64,000 bases of DNA from Oryzias latipes (GCF_002234675.1 NC_019877.2:3007041-3071040); one strand, 5' to 3'. Positions 23,495-39,435 are shown, counted from the first letter of the stretch. Notes: a model not told the origin generated them from the sequence alone. Numbers and translations: made by a program.

Positions 23495-26400
23495 TCATTT
23501 TTTATGAAGGCTGCCATACCGGAGCAGAGCTGCTGCCAGGAGGCCTCCTCCGATGGGCCCCACCCAGTACACCCAGTGGTAGGTCCAGTAGTTGGCCATC
23601 ACGGCGGGGCCAAAAGCCCGGGCGGGGTTCAGACACGTCCCGGACACGTCCCCGCTGCCACCGCAAGGGAAGCATCCAAAACAGAAGAAAACGGATCGTT
23701 TAATTATCTTTTTTTTATTGTGATGCATAAAAACAAATAAACAAACAAATAAGCTGTGAAAAAAAAAACATTAAAACCTTAACAAAAAAAAACCTAAAAC
23801 ATTAAATGAAATATGAATTTTGGCATTAAAACACATAAAAATTATTAAAAAAAGTTTTAGAAAATAAATCAAATCTTAGCAGGACAAACCCACAGTTAAG
23901 CTCCGCCTCTGCATATCAACAAAGAGGTTTAATTGTGAAGTTATTAAAAATTAACGTTTAAAATTATAATTCCATATATTATAAGATGTCCAAGTCCAAT
24001 GAAGATGGTGTTTTTAACATGTGCTGATGATGGAGGACATGTAAGTAAATTAAGTTTAAAACAGCATTTCTGGGTGTTTCTTTATTCAGATCATTCTGGA
24101 TCAGGAGCAGATGAAAAAATCGTTTTTATGACGTACGCTGCATTCTAGAAAACAACACAGGGTTTAGGATTTTGGCTTAAAACAACATAATCATAATTAA
24201 AACACCACTGGGAACGCTTTGATGATCGGACTGAGAGTTTAAAGATGAAAACCGCTGACTGCAAGGTTGAAGGTTCAATTCCTGGGAAAGGACAATGTTC
24301 AGCTGTGTTGCTCTCAGCCTGAACCAGACTGCACTCTCATTGTGTCATCACTGCATATAGGCATTTCTCAAGTGGGAATTGAACAGGAGAACTAAGCAGG
24401 AACTTCCGGGTTGAAGCTAATTCAAGATGAAAAAGACTGGAGTAGGTTATCGAATGACTTGTTACACAACGTTACTAATGTTGATGGGCAAATATCTTTG
24501 AATATATAGCAAACGTTTATATATATTTTTTTGTCTTCTTTACCAGATTTGACCTTTTTTTCACAATTTTTGCTTCAACAGAAACTTCTTGTATTGTATA
24601 TTTTAGTATTTAGCATTTTAAAAACAAAGCGGGTTTCGTTTCTTGTCTATTTTTTGTTTTGTTTTAGAAGCGCTGCTCTTTTTGGGTGACAAAAGGGAAA
24701 TCTTATTGAGCAGTCTTAAGACTTTTGCTTTTTTTAAATGATCCAAATTGTAAGAGGCTGCAGTTTAGTCACAATTTCATGAATTAGGACTAAAAAATTC
24801 AATACGAATGACGTTTCATGGCAAAACCCATAAGAAAAATGATTTTATAACAACAATAAATGAAATGATTGCATTTTTCAACCCCCGTCTTGAGTATGAT
24901 TGACTTTATTTATCAGTTATTGGGATAACAGTTCTGTTTATTAACCGTTCAGGAGCAGCTTTAGAACTAAAAACTCAGTAAATACAGTAATAAAACAGTG
25001 TTTGTGTCCATCAGGGGCTAAACTTCCCCTCCTGTTGCTTTACTTGTCACTTAAACAAACTTTGAGTTTTAGCACAACGTTGTCATTTGAAAAACGTCCA
25101 TAAATCAAGTATTTTGAGTCCTATAAACAGCTTTTATTTTTGTTTTCGCCACATTTCTCAACCAGCTGAGGGTTCAATGGCATCATAAACCAGATAAACA
25201 TAGTTTATAGTTTATAGAGCATAGTTCAAAGATATCCTTTTAGCAAGTCACGTAGTATAGAAATGTCAAAGTGTGTAGAGAAAGGAGTCCAGTTTGGAGG
25301 CTTTTTTGGTTTCTTTTCTTCATGTGTGAGAGCGGAGCCCACGCTGGATGTTTCAGAAATATCCTCAAATATCACTCATTTCTACATCTGAAGTAATGTT
25401 TGCAATGAAAGTCAATAAAGGCAGAAAAATGGTGTTTTTCATCTTTTGCTCTATTTTCAAAGCTCATGTTTATGCTGTTTTTAGCCTAAATCAAAAATGG
25501 CGAGCAATATTCACGCTATCCGGCTGGGCAGTTTAGAGCCAGATGCCGGTTCGGATGAGGAAATTCAAGACGTTCTTGGATCTAGTTGTCTACAAGCAGA
25601 ATGAATCAAAATGGAGTGGAGCAGGGAGCTTGTTGCCCACCTAGCGTATGTTTTAAACAGCATTTTTTCGTCTGCTCCTGATTCACAACAGTTTAAATAA
25701 AGAAATTTTCAGAAATGCAATTTTAAGATGATTTTTTTTAAATATTTGCTCTCCATCATCAGAAAAAACACCATTTTCCTCCGAGTGCGTCTTTCAAAGT
25801 TTACCCTTGTGGCGTTTTGTCCTCACCCCGCCAAAATGTTGATGGTGACCGTGCAGCCCACCAGGAACGGGGCGAGGGGGGTTTTTGTCTTGCCATTGAC
25901 CGCCACCATCAGCACCACCATGGTCACCAGACACGTCATGGCCACCTCCCCAAAGATGGCTCTGGACAGCTGCGCCTCGGACTTGAGGATGTCAAAAGCT
26001 GCTCCCGAGGCGTTGATGTAGCGGTCCGGGGGGGTCATCAGCTGCGAGGACAAAAAGGGGCGAATGAGGAATAAACATCTTTGAATGTTCTGACGGCATT
26101 GCCTTCATTCTTCAGCTGACCTTGGCCATTCCAGCTCCAAGCACCCCTCCAATCAGCTGACTGATGAGGTAGGGCGCCACCATTGTCAGTCGCATGCCTC
26201 CACACAGGTATATGGCGATGGTGAAGGGGGGGTTGAAATGTGAGCCACTTCAGAGATAGGAAACAAGTAGCAAAATCATGTGACCAATTCCACTCAAAAG
26301 TCCCATCTGATCTATTGTGAAAGCGTTCCCAGTGCTCTTTTGTTCATGATGACGCCGTTTTTAGCCCAAATCTAAAAATCTGTGTCGTTTTCTTGGACAT

Positions 26401-28368
26401 AGTTTCTGCAGAGCGGCAGGAGTTCATTAGAAATTCACCTCTGAGTTGTGGTTGGGACAATTGGCACGGAGTAAGCTCATTTCCCATCATTCCTTTTGCT
26501 TGCATGCTTTTATTTCTTCTAGTTTAGATTGTTTTAATTCGCTTTTTATCTGTTTTAAAGGGTCTAAATAATGTAAAATCCGCTTTTCTGAGCTTTTAAG
26601 GGTATTATCATTTGTTAAAATACCCCAAAGCTGTATTTTTGATCCGTTCAGGCATTTCAGAGCATTCCTCTGAAACCCTGCTCTCTGAGCAGCAGCCCCT
26701 CCCAATCCACGAAAACGAGGGGATCCTCACATTGTGACATCACAAAGTGAGGACCCGCCCCTTCCAGGACGAGTCTGTGCTGCCTGCCCCGCCTCCAGGC
26801 TAACACACGCTGAGCTCAAGGTTGACGTCATGAAATGGGCGGCACCCACAAAGAGCGAAAGGCGGAGCCTCAGAAATGAAATCAAGTGATCTTACTTTTG
26901 GGCGAGACAAAAATCTGGGAAAATAACTCCTATTTCATCAGAAATTGTTCTTTATTGTGCCAAAGGTATAATCAAATATATGGATATAAGAGAAGTGTTA
27001 ACAAAATCTCCCTAAAATGTCTGCAACTTGTTCAAACGGCTTTTAACAGGAACCAATTAAGCCGCACATAGAACTCCTTTAGTGTCTGTCTTCTTTACAT
27101 CGGCTCCCAGTTCAATGTAGAGTTGATTTTAAAATTGTACTTCTCATATTGCTGACATTGCTGACCTTTTAACCTCCTACTCTTCGGCCCGGTCCCTGTG
27201 ATCTTCAAACCAAAAGCTTTTAAAAATTCCCCCCAAAAAACCTGCTATAAAGCCAGAGGAGTTGCTCCTCGTCTCTGGAACGCCGTCCCTTTGACATCAC
27301 GACAGATCCACGCCGTTGAGGGTTTATAGACAAGACATTTTTATTCAGAAGACCTTGTAGTTGATCTAATTTATCCTTTTAGTGTTATTTACTTTGTCAT
27401 TTACTCACATGTACTTACTTCAGGTCGAGTCACGCACCCACAACGTACATTTTGCGCAGTTTCCACGTAGGAAATTTGGGTCTTCGGTAATACATGCCTG
27501 ATCTACGTATTTTATAAGTGTTTCTTGCGTTCTTCATTCGTGGATGTGCGCAGATGTCCGTTGAAGGTTCCAGCCGACGGGTCTTTAGTTTACATGAATT
27601 CTGTTTAGAGCCGTTCAACATTTATAATTGAGAATTATGTTGTTTACCGTATTTTCCGTAGTTTATACGCAATAATTGCATAAAATGTGCACACTCATCC
27701 GTGATCCATCTGTGGAATTTTCACGTAAAGACCACAACTTTTCTCACTTTTTCCACGAACGTATGCGTATGACCATTTCTCACCATTTTTCACATTAGCA
27801 GTGCAACAGAAATGGTGAACAATATCGAAGTTATCCAGCTGTTTTCAGCCACGACCGAGGAAAACAAAGATGTTCATGGATCTATCTGTCTGCAAGTGGA
27901 TGCATCGGAATGAAGCGAAGCGGGGAGACTTCTGCCCGCCCATTTTAGTTGGATTTTCTCATCTGCTCCTGATTCATCCTGATTGAAATAGAAAAAATAC
28001 TCAGAAATGCATTTTAAATCTTAATTTTCTTTATATATTTCCTCCGTCATTGGAAAAATGCTTCAAGAACATGTTGACGGCACCATTTTTATTGAAGTGG
28101 GTCAAACAGTTTACCTGATGTTGTCCATGACCGCCACCATCACCGCCACCGCCAGCCCGTGAACCAGAGCCGGCTGCAGCCGTCCAGCTGCTGGCACGTT
28201 CTCGATGACCGACACACAACCAATGAAGACGAAAAACATGGTGCCCACGATCTCAGCCAGGCAGGGCTGGTACAACCTCTCAAATTTACTGGGAGGCTTA
28301 GCAGCGGCGGGTTTCTTTCCCTTCTCCATGAGAGCCGAATCCACGTCCTCCAGGTCCATTTTCTCCAT
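23495..28368 (-). CDS. aqp8: Aquaporin-8 (membrane water/small-solute channel)
   Basis: MIP-family channel, 251 residues, in the plasma or inner mitochondrial membrane; aquaporin-8 proteins pass water, ammonia and hydrogen peroxide. Coding exons on the minus strand are 28368-28115, 26247-26121, 26041-25827 and 23654-23495, in frame across every junction. Visible parts: a charged N-terminus; TM1 [22 protein letters not shown]2 [14 protein letters not shown]; first pore loop [18 protein letters not shown]4-5 [16 protein letters not shown]; second pore loop [14 protein letters not shown] with the selectivity Arg; and a short C-terminus ending HKK. The first pore motif is NPP instead of NPA; the second is normal. 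The internal ATG at 28368 was chosen because it gives family length and a TATATATAA lies 75 bases upstream. An in-frame ATG at 28479 or an upstream exon is possible. Four MITE copies lie in its introns. Confidence 0.93.
23985..24245 (-). mobile_element. MITE family A, copy 3 (internally deleted, in aqp8 intron)
   Basis: Minus-oriented: begins 'ccaatgaagatggtgtttttaac', has 'gatggaggacat' and 'tctggatcaggagcagatg', then jumps to 'ctagaaaacaacacaggg' and ends 'gggaacgctttgatgatcgg' plus 'actgagagtttaaag'. The middle is missing. Confidence 0.75.
25425..25797 (+). mobile_element. MITE family A, copy 4 (in aqp8 intron)
   Basis: Plus-oriented: 'ctgtttttagcctaaatc', 'ggatgaggaaattcaagacg', 'ggagtggagcagggagc', 'tctgctcctgattcac', 'ctccatcatcag', ending 'ctccgagtgcgtctttc'. 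It lies directly beside the aqp8 exon at 25827-26041. Confidence 0.75.
26294..26490 (+). mobile_element. MITE family A, copy 5 (3'-truncated, in aqp8 intron)
   Basis: Left end AAAGTCCCATCTGATCTATT, then 'gcgttcccagtgctctttt', 'gatgacgccgtttttagcc', 'catagtttctgcagagcgg' and 'ctctgagttgtggttggg'; it stops near 'ggcacggagtaagc'. Confidence 0.8.
26490..27800. other. aqp8 intron 1, mid part
   Basis: No gene was recognised. 26715-26880 is GC-richer. A solo copy of the terminal repeat TACCGTATTTTCCG (the family at 49200 and 55851) lies at 27646-27659. Confidence 0.5.
27805..28110 (+). mobile_element. MITE family A, copy 6 (ends at aqp8 splice donor)
   Basis: Has 'cgaccgaggaaaacaaagatg', 'tgcaagtggatgcatcgg', 'atctgctcctgattcatc' and 'ctccgtcattggaaaaatg', ending 'attgaagtgggtcaaac'. 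The aqp8 exon 1 donor GT is at 28114-28113, so the element begins within about 10 bases of the intron's first base. Confidence 0.75.
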
Positions 28369-28439
28369 GACCGAGTCTTTGCTCGCAGGAAGCTTCTCCC
28401 AGCTCCAATCCTCCAACTGAGTCAGGGAACCTGCAACGG

Positions 28440-28449
28440 TTATATATAA
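28440..28449 (-). promoter_or_regulatory. Candidate TATA box of aqp8
   Basis: TATATATAAC on the minus strand, about 75 bases before the chosen aqp8 ATG. The same bases could instead precede a splice acceptor (GTTGCAG at 28437-28431), which would imply an upstream exon. Confidence 0.4.
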
Positions 28450-28733
28450 CACCTGCTTTTGTTGGGGCTCATAAAGCAAAGATCTGCAGGATAATCAAGA
28501 ATCTCCACCCATGATTCAATCATGAGGGATCTGACACGTCTTCAGCTTTGCCAAGTCAGTTATAACGCTCTTAAAAAGGTGACTCCATAAACGACTCTGT
28601 CCAAAATGACAATAAAGTGACGATAAAGTTCAAAGCAGGACATTAGTGGTTATGGTTGACCACAATAAACAGGATCAGGCTGACATTCCACAGGTTAAAG
28701 TGTTATTTATTCACAATAATCACCACCTCTGCT

Positions 28734-28787
28734 TTATCTGGCTGCACAGGCCGGCCTGCAATGACTCAGAGCAGCCCAAACAGATAA
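28734..28787. promoter_or_regulatory. GATA / NF-E2-type / GATA cluster (candidate erythroid enhancer)
   Basis: TTATCT at 28734-28739 (GATA site, reversed), TGACTCA at 28762-28768 (NF-E2/AP-1/MARE core) and AGATAA at 28782-28787 lie in 54 bases, with the GATA sites facing each other. CACCACCTC precedes at about 28721 and another GATA (CTGATAG) follows at about 28877. Paired GATA sites with an NF-E2-type site and CACC boxes are the signature of globin locus-control cores. It is 6.4 kb from the adult alpha start and just upstream of aqp8. Motif evidence only. Confidence 0.45.
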
Positions 28788-30330
28788 GGCAGGACGCTTT
28801 GCAGGACGTCCAAGGGTTTAGTGCCTCACTGCTCTCTGCAGACTTTCTGAATCCAGTCAGGGACATGCAATAACAGGCTGATAGTCTTATGTTCTTTTAA
28901 AGAATTTACACGCATTGCTTCTATGTTTGCTGCTTAACTTTACAACCACGTTTCACACAGTGACACTCCGTTACAGGAAGTTCTTCCATTTTATGTATTT
29001 TATTTGACACCTTTGAAGGGTTTATTGTTGACCAGCCCAAAAGAATGTTGTTGTTTTTGTGCATTTAATGAACCGAATAGAGATCCAAGCCCCTTTTTTA
29101 CTGTTAGGATCCATGTTTTATTTGATTTTGGATGAGCCTTATGGTTCAGACTGTATGGATAGAGGATCTACAGCATGTTTTATGTGTTTCCACTCCAATT
29201 TACACTGCAAACTGTTTGATATTTGCCAAGATTCAAGATATTTTTTCACGTTTTAAGTTGTTTTAACTTCGTTTTGCTCTACGTCTTTACAAGCGTTTTA
29301 TCAGACGCAGCACAGTTGGTCTCATTAAGGTCTGGAATTAAGGAAATTATTATTAAAATGAGTCAAAATCCTTTTTTCTTCAAGGTCTTGACGATAGAAA
29401 AACCTGACTTAATGTTAAGGATGTAATTTTGAATTCTAAAAATGTTGACTGTCATTTCTTTTAAAACAAAAACATAGATTTGTCTTCAAAAACAAGTGCT
29501 CATTTTAGATTTTACCAGGATTTATTAAGGTGGACAATTATTGTTTTCGTTTTGTTCATATTTTGTTCTAAAAGGAGTCATTTCCACTCATTAGACTAGG
29601 TTTTTTTCCAACTGTAATCAAAATAAACTACAACTAGGTTCATTAAAACTCCAAAAATACAAGCTTTTTGCTTAGAACTTAAATAAATTCCTATTAATGG
29701 GCTTTAAAACATTCAATTTGAAGTAACAGTTAATATTTTTAGCTCATTTTTCCCCTTTTGAATCCTTTTGTTGTTTCTAAATTTTGATATTTTTTTAAAA
29801 GGTAAAATTACAGATAATTTAACTATTTCCAAGTGGTTTTTTTCCTTAAGATTAGTGTTTTCTTTCCTATTTCTTTATCTTTCTGCGTGATATATTATGA
29901 TCCCATAAAACAATCAAAGTTTAGGCTGAAAGTCTTTGAATCCATCAGATTTAATTCACCTGATCAAAGAAATCAAAGAAAACTAAACATGAAAATATGT
30001 TCTGTGCTTTATCTTTGCTTCATGGCTTTTCTCAATTGGCTGCAATTAATAAAAGATATTTATTCATTTAAAAAAAATGAAATGATTGCCGTGTGCACCG
30101 GCTGGAATAACAAAGGGACAACTGCATGTCATCTCCAAAAGGTTTCAAAGCTACAGCTTCTGATGGGATTGCATTAATGCATTCAGCTAAAGTTTTTTCC
30201 AAGTCTCCACAAACATAAAGACAATTTTCAACATTTAAATACAGAATAAGACATTTCTTTAAAAAAATCCGATCTGGGAGACAAAAGTCAAAATGTATTG
30301 GGCTTAAACTGAAAAAACAAGGGGTATTAT

Positions 30331-30400
30331 CAGAATCAGAATCCTTTATTGTCATTGAACATGGTATTACAATGAAATTATAGGAGTCTTGGAGTGATGA
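30331..30400 (+). repeat. Teleost dispersed repeat fragment
   Basis: Contains 'atcagaatcagaatccttta' followed by 'ttgtcattgaacatggta' and 'ttacaatgaaatt', a fragment found many times in fish genomes. Confidence 0.6.
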
Positions 30401-31984
30401 AAATAAAATAAAAATATTATAAATCACATCTAATCAAAAGTATGTACAATATGTACATACATTATAAGTCCAATATTTTGTTCCAAAATACCAAAAACCT
30501 GTTTTCCAGAACCAAAAAGCCGATTGATGATAAAAATAAAAATAATTCTGGAGAGTTTACAAACTTTTTAGGGACCAAAGTTTTAGACTCAGGGGTATTT
30601 CTGTGTCATTTTAAAGATAATTTGTAAAAAAAAATAAATAAATAAAAAAAAATAAAAACATTTAAAAAAAAACAGACATAGAAAAGGTATAACATAAAAA
30701 TAAACTTTCTTTTTTTTAATCTGTGGTAAAATATGTCATTTTAAGTCCATTCTGACAGATTAATAAAGTGTGAATCTAGATTTGCATTCATATTTTTTAA
30801 ACATTTTCATGGTTGTCTCCAAATTCTGGATTTTGTTTTTGGTCGTCATCAAAGTCTTTTTTATGAACATTTTTACATAAAACAGCAGCAAAACATATTC
30901 AGCAGAATCTGCCGTTCTCATGACGGACAGATTGTAGGCCGCTGTGTGGAAAAAGTCAGCGGTGAAGAAGGCCGTACTCTGAAAGGTCTATCTGCACTGA
31001 CAGACTCCACAACACACCCTTTAAACCAAAAGACACGCCCACTTCCCAGCCCCATCCCATAAGGTTTTTCAAATGCATCACCAATTTTTGATTGGAATCA
31101 ATCGACACCCGCCCAGGACATAAAGTATTAGGCAAATCATTTATAAATTCTATTGATAATACTACAAAAACCGCAAGTAAAACAATGAATAAACAGGCTT
31201 TAAACGTGTTCATCTTAAAGCTGTAGAGGTGAGAGCAGCTTATTCCACAACCTGCGAATTTCAGCAGAAAAACAGCCTGTAAACTCAGAATTTGTCCATT
31301 AATATCTCCATTTTTGCCTTCAAATGTCTTTGATTTTACTCAACTCTTTCGTTAGACCTCTTAGTGTCTAAATGGGTTTTTTATTAGTTGTTGATTTCCG
31401 ATCTACATCCAGAAGAAACTCCACACATTTAGATACCAAGAACAGCTCAGTTAATGTTTTCCACTCCAGCAAACGGTGGACTTTGCCTCTCGTCTCATTA
31501 ATGGTGTGATAAATTAGTGACGGCAGCATCTATCTCTGAGTGTGCAAGGAGAGATAAAAGATAAAGTAAAGGAAAAACAGGAGTAACTTCTGTGTGGAAA
31601 GACCTCGGAGTGTCTGCACGCATGCAGAGGACATGCAAACTCCACACAGACATGTCCCAAGTCCCAATGGTCTTTGTCTGTCCATAAAAACATATGTAAT
31701 TATTTAGAATCAAACTCCTTAATTGCTAATATTGTCATCCATATAGTGACATTCCGGGCGGGGCTCTGTCTGTCCGCATTTCCCACAAATTTTCTTAGCA
31801 CACTTTCCTTTCGGTCCACAAGTAAAAAAGGAAGAAAAAACCAGATTTGAAAAATAGCTGTTTTCTTTCTGCAACTGATTCTATAAAAAAGATTCATCAG
31901 GTGGAAATATTTTCCAGGACATGTCACTTGTGTGGCGACATTTCCATCAACTGTCTCTGTAGCTGCAAAGCACAATATCAGGGA

Positions 31985-32390
31985 AATTAATTGGAATTAA
32001 ATATAAAGAAAATTAAGCTTGAAATTGCATTTCTGGAGATTTTTTTATCCAAATCAGGAATAGAAAAAAAAAAACATCAAATGTGTGACGTAGAAAACAC
32101 ACCAAGTGGGCCAAAAGCTGATCAATCTACCTGCAGACAAACAGATCCACGATTTTCTCGTCTGACCTGGAATCTGGCTCCAATGTTGCTCGCCATTTTT
32201 GTTGCACCGCTGACGTTCGGCTGGGGTGGCGAGGGCCCCGCCCACAAGTCAGAGATGAATTGATAATGAACTCCTGCCTCTCTACAGAAACTATGTCCTA
32301 AAAAACAACCGTTTTCTATTGAAAGACATGGTAAAAACAGCCTAATTATCATTTAAAGACCACTTGGAACACTTTGAAAATAGATCTAAA
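31985..32390 (-). mobile_element. MITE family A, copy 7
   Basis: Minus-oriented: 'taaagaaaattaagcttgaa', 'cctgcagacaaacagatcca', 'tctggctccaatgttgctcg', 'ttgttgcaccgctgacgttc', 'aactatgtcctaaaaaac', 'gaccacttggaacactttga', ending 'ctaaagactttaaa'. Confidence 0.8.
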
Positions 32391-32477
32391 GACTTTAAAT
32401 TTCTGAAGCCCGACACACACACAGAGTTCATTTTAGACACACATGGAACTAAAAACAGATTCACACAAATAATATGG

Positions 32478-32483
32478 TTTATT
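32478..32483 (-). terminator. Likely polyadenylation signal of lcmt1
   Basis: AATAAA on the minus strand, about 350 bases past the lcmt1 stop. Confidence 0.45.
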
Positions 32484-32834
32484 GATGTCACAGATCCGAC
32501 CGCTTGGTCTCCATTTTAGGTCACAGGGAAACAGAAATAGTCCCTTTTTTACACCAAATACATGCTCACATGCATGGATGCGTCCGACCTATAGGCAGAT
32601 TGAAAATGGCAGAGCATTTTTAAGAAGGACCGTCTGCCTTTTGAAGGTCGTTTGTTCCTCTTTCATGGAGGGAACTCCTCTGAGACCAAACTAGCACAGC
32701 ACGCTGGAATCATTTCACACGCTGTAAGACACAAAGTTCAGTCCAAAACATGCCTGAGTCACGTTTTCTACCCAACACGGCTCATGGAGCAGATAGAAGC
32801 CCGGGACGCTGACGAAACATGGCCACCTTTTCCC

Positions 32835-36931
<4,097 letters not shown>

Positions 36932-36934
36932 GGA

Positions 36935-37260
36935 CGATCTTATTCCTAAATGATTCTGAATTTCACCTGCCTGATGAAGCTAGCAGCAGGAGAACCGCTA
37001 AATCATGAAGGACACTCGAGTCTGGGCTTAAAAAACAAACACAGTTATTGTTAGAAGAAACAGGAACGCTGTGATTTAAAGAAAAAAAGGTAGCTGGAGT
37101 CTCAGTTAAAAACTAAAATAGGTTTTAGGTCAATTACAGAAAGCTACAAAACGGGGGGAAGGCTAAAAACAAAGTACTCGCCGCTTCTAATGTGTTGACA
37201 ACTTCTACCGGAAGTATACCGTGATCACATCCGCACACATTTTTCAATTTAAAAGAAATG
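36935..37260 (-). promoter_or_regulatory. lcmt1 5' region with ETS site
   Basis: ACCGGAAGT (37207-37215), a strong ETS/GABP-type site typical of housekeeping promoters, lies about 280 bases upstream of the lcmt1 ATG. No TATA box was seen. The 5' UTR may be unspliced. Confidence 0.4.
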
Positions 37261-37475
37261 CTTGATAAACTTTTTCTTTACGTAGCGTCTCTATTTATAA
37301 TGATGAAGAAAATTTTTAGTGCAAAAACACATTATTTTTTAACACACACACACACAAACATGTGATTATCTTTACATTTTCAGTTATTTTCTTTTCTTGG
37401 ATAGACGGTTAACATACAGGGGCTTTTAATCTGAAAAGCCCAAGCCTCTTGACACTTTTTTCTCCCCCAAAAACT

Positions 37476-37860
37476 TTATTCATCACTTAATCCAATACAA
37501 CAAAGTGCAATGCAACAAAGAACATGCCAGGGGTTATGATGACATTTAATGGAAAAAGGCCATGACCAGTATAAATGTACAGCATCTTCAGGGTGTTCTT
37601 GATAAAAGGAGCAGGTAACATCCCGTTTTTTTTTTAAATCTTTGTAGGTATAGTCTGGATGGGTAGAGTCCATGGATTAATTTAAAGGAGATTTTTTTTT
37701 CACTTTATTGGTTATTAATATTTTGCTGGCAGATTCCTGATCTTTTTCCACTCTAATAACTAGATTATTCCAATAAGGAAGTACATTGGGAATGGACACA
37801 ACATCCTTCTGAAAAAGTAAACGTATACGACAATTTGTGTTACGTGAAGAGGAAAAACAA
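37476..37860 (-). pseudogene. L1-type LINE ORF2 C-terminal remnant
   Basis: Minus-strand translation gives NKVKKKSPLN, then RDVTCSFYQEHPEDAVHLYW and SWPFSIK. This matches the Cys-rich end of fish L1/Tx1 ORF2 proteins (NKIKE.SFK... CSFC...PET..HLFWSCP). Stops and frameshifts break it, and the second Cys has become Tyr. Dead fragment. Confidence 0.6.
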
Positions 37861-38800
37861 ATGTGGCCATTTTTTTTATTTTAGTCAGGTCAATTGGTTA
37901 AGCCTTTTGACAGTGTGATGGTTTTTTTTTTTTATCAAATTAAAGCACATGTGTGTCTTTGTAATGACTGAACCTATAATATGTTCAGTCATTCAGGGCA
38001 TGAACATGTTTACCACATTGGCATTTAGAACTTGCAATATTTAAATAATTGAATATTAAAACGTTGAGCTAAAAAAACAAACTGGAATACAGCATCCAGG
38101 AAAAGGTTAAAAGAAAATTAAAACTGTTAGTTTAAAAAAGCTAAGACAAAAAGAAAGATTTTTCAACTTTAACACAAAAATGAACACAAGACGCACTTGA
38201 ATTGATAGAAACTTGTGTCAAATTTTTAGGAAAATAGAGCAGAGACAGTTAGTATGTTTTCTACAACATCTAAAGATTTTTTTTTAACCCAGACTGTTTG
38301 ACTGATCTTTGAAACTCACAATAATGCACATCTAAAACATAAAAGGATGCACATACTCTTGAGCATCAAGTGTTCAATATCATAAAAGGATTAAGATTTG
38401 AAAATAATGACGTAATCCAGCAACTTTACCCTGACTTACCTCCTTTCTATTTTTATTTTTCATGTATTCATTTAAGGATTTTTTTGTAATATTTTTCTTA
38501 GTACATGGAGGCAGAATCTCCTTAATTTTTCTAGTAACTTTATTTTGAAATTTTATAACTTTCCAGGGGTTGATAAAATTATCAAATTCAGTTTTAACTT
38601 TACAAAATTATGTTTAAAATTTTCAAGAAAAGAAAAAAAAATAAAGTACTATTTAGAGAGAAAAATATTCATGATGTATAATTAAAATAGCCCAACAAAA
38701 AAAGCTGCACAAAAAAATAACAATCATGAAAACAAAGCAAATCACCATTATTTATTTGATTTTATTATTATTTATTATTATTTTATTCAAAAAGGGATCT
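37860..38800. other. Intergenic between lcmt1 and arhgap17
   Basis: AT-rich, nothing recognised. Confidence 0.5.
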
Positions 38801-38829
38801 AACTTCAAGAGAAAATGATTGTATTTATT

Positions 38830-39110
38830 TGGTCATTTTGTGCTGCCGGCGCTGAGTGAAAGGTGGTGCTGGCCGGCCGTCAGACGCGGACGGACTCTAC
38901 TTCCTGCGGATCTGTGCGCTGGAAGAGGCGGAGGTGAGTCGCTGCTAGCGCCGCTGCCCGCGCGGCGCACTCGGTTCCCCGCTCTGCTCCGACAGGAAGC
39001 AGCCAACGGATTATCCTGCTCGGCTCGGCGGCGCGTTAGCTGGCCGGCTAACGGTAAAGTCAGCAACCGAGGAGGAGGAGCGCCATGAAAAGCCGCCGGA
39101 GACGGTGAAA
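38830..39110 (+). promoter_or_regulatory. CpG-rich promoter and 5' UTR exon of arhgap17
   Basis: This GC- and CpG-rich block contrasts with the flanks. A donor GCGGAG|GTGAGTCG at about 38932 and an acceptor TTCTGTCATAG at 39335-39345 suggest a non-coding first exon spliced to the exon holding the arhgap17 ATG. The transcription start is not determined. Confidence 0.55.
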
Positions 39111-39435
39111 GTTAGTTCCATTCAATTGTTGTACGACTTTAACGAGCGTCATAATCCAGAAAAAAAACAATTTATAATGTCATGACGTCAATAAAAGTGA
39201 AACTTTCCTTTTTTTCTTTTTATGTAGAATTACAATTGGAGGGGGGGGCTAGCAAGGGAGCTAGCAAAGCTACAAACTATTTTTAATTAGCTCTCGGCTC
39301 CTCAACGGCTTTCGCTTGTTTTTTCTTTTCTTTTTTTCTGTCATAGCGACGGCTTCAGGAGCCCTGCGAACTTCACAACCCAAGCCGGGATTTAAACCGC
39401 AGCTTCCGAAGACTTGACCGGCGAGGGACCGAAAA

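Larger units (their letters stand above)
28880..32830. other. Intergenic between aqp8 and lcmt1
   Basis: AT-rich with T and A runs. It holds a dispersed repeat at 30331-30400, MITE copy 7 at 31985-32390 and the lcmt1 3' UTR from about 32478. No further exons were recognised; in particular no second aqp8 copy was seen. Confidence 0.55.

Noticed and set aside
24225-24320. A B-box-like 'aggttcaattcctgg'
   Set aside because: No tRNA-like stems or SINE body around it.
28880-32830. A second tandem aqp8 gene, as in some fish
   Set aside because: No NPA-type loop or membrane segment was found on either strand.
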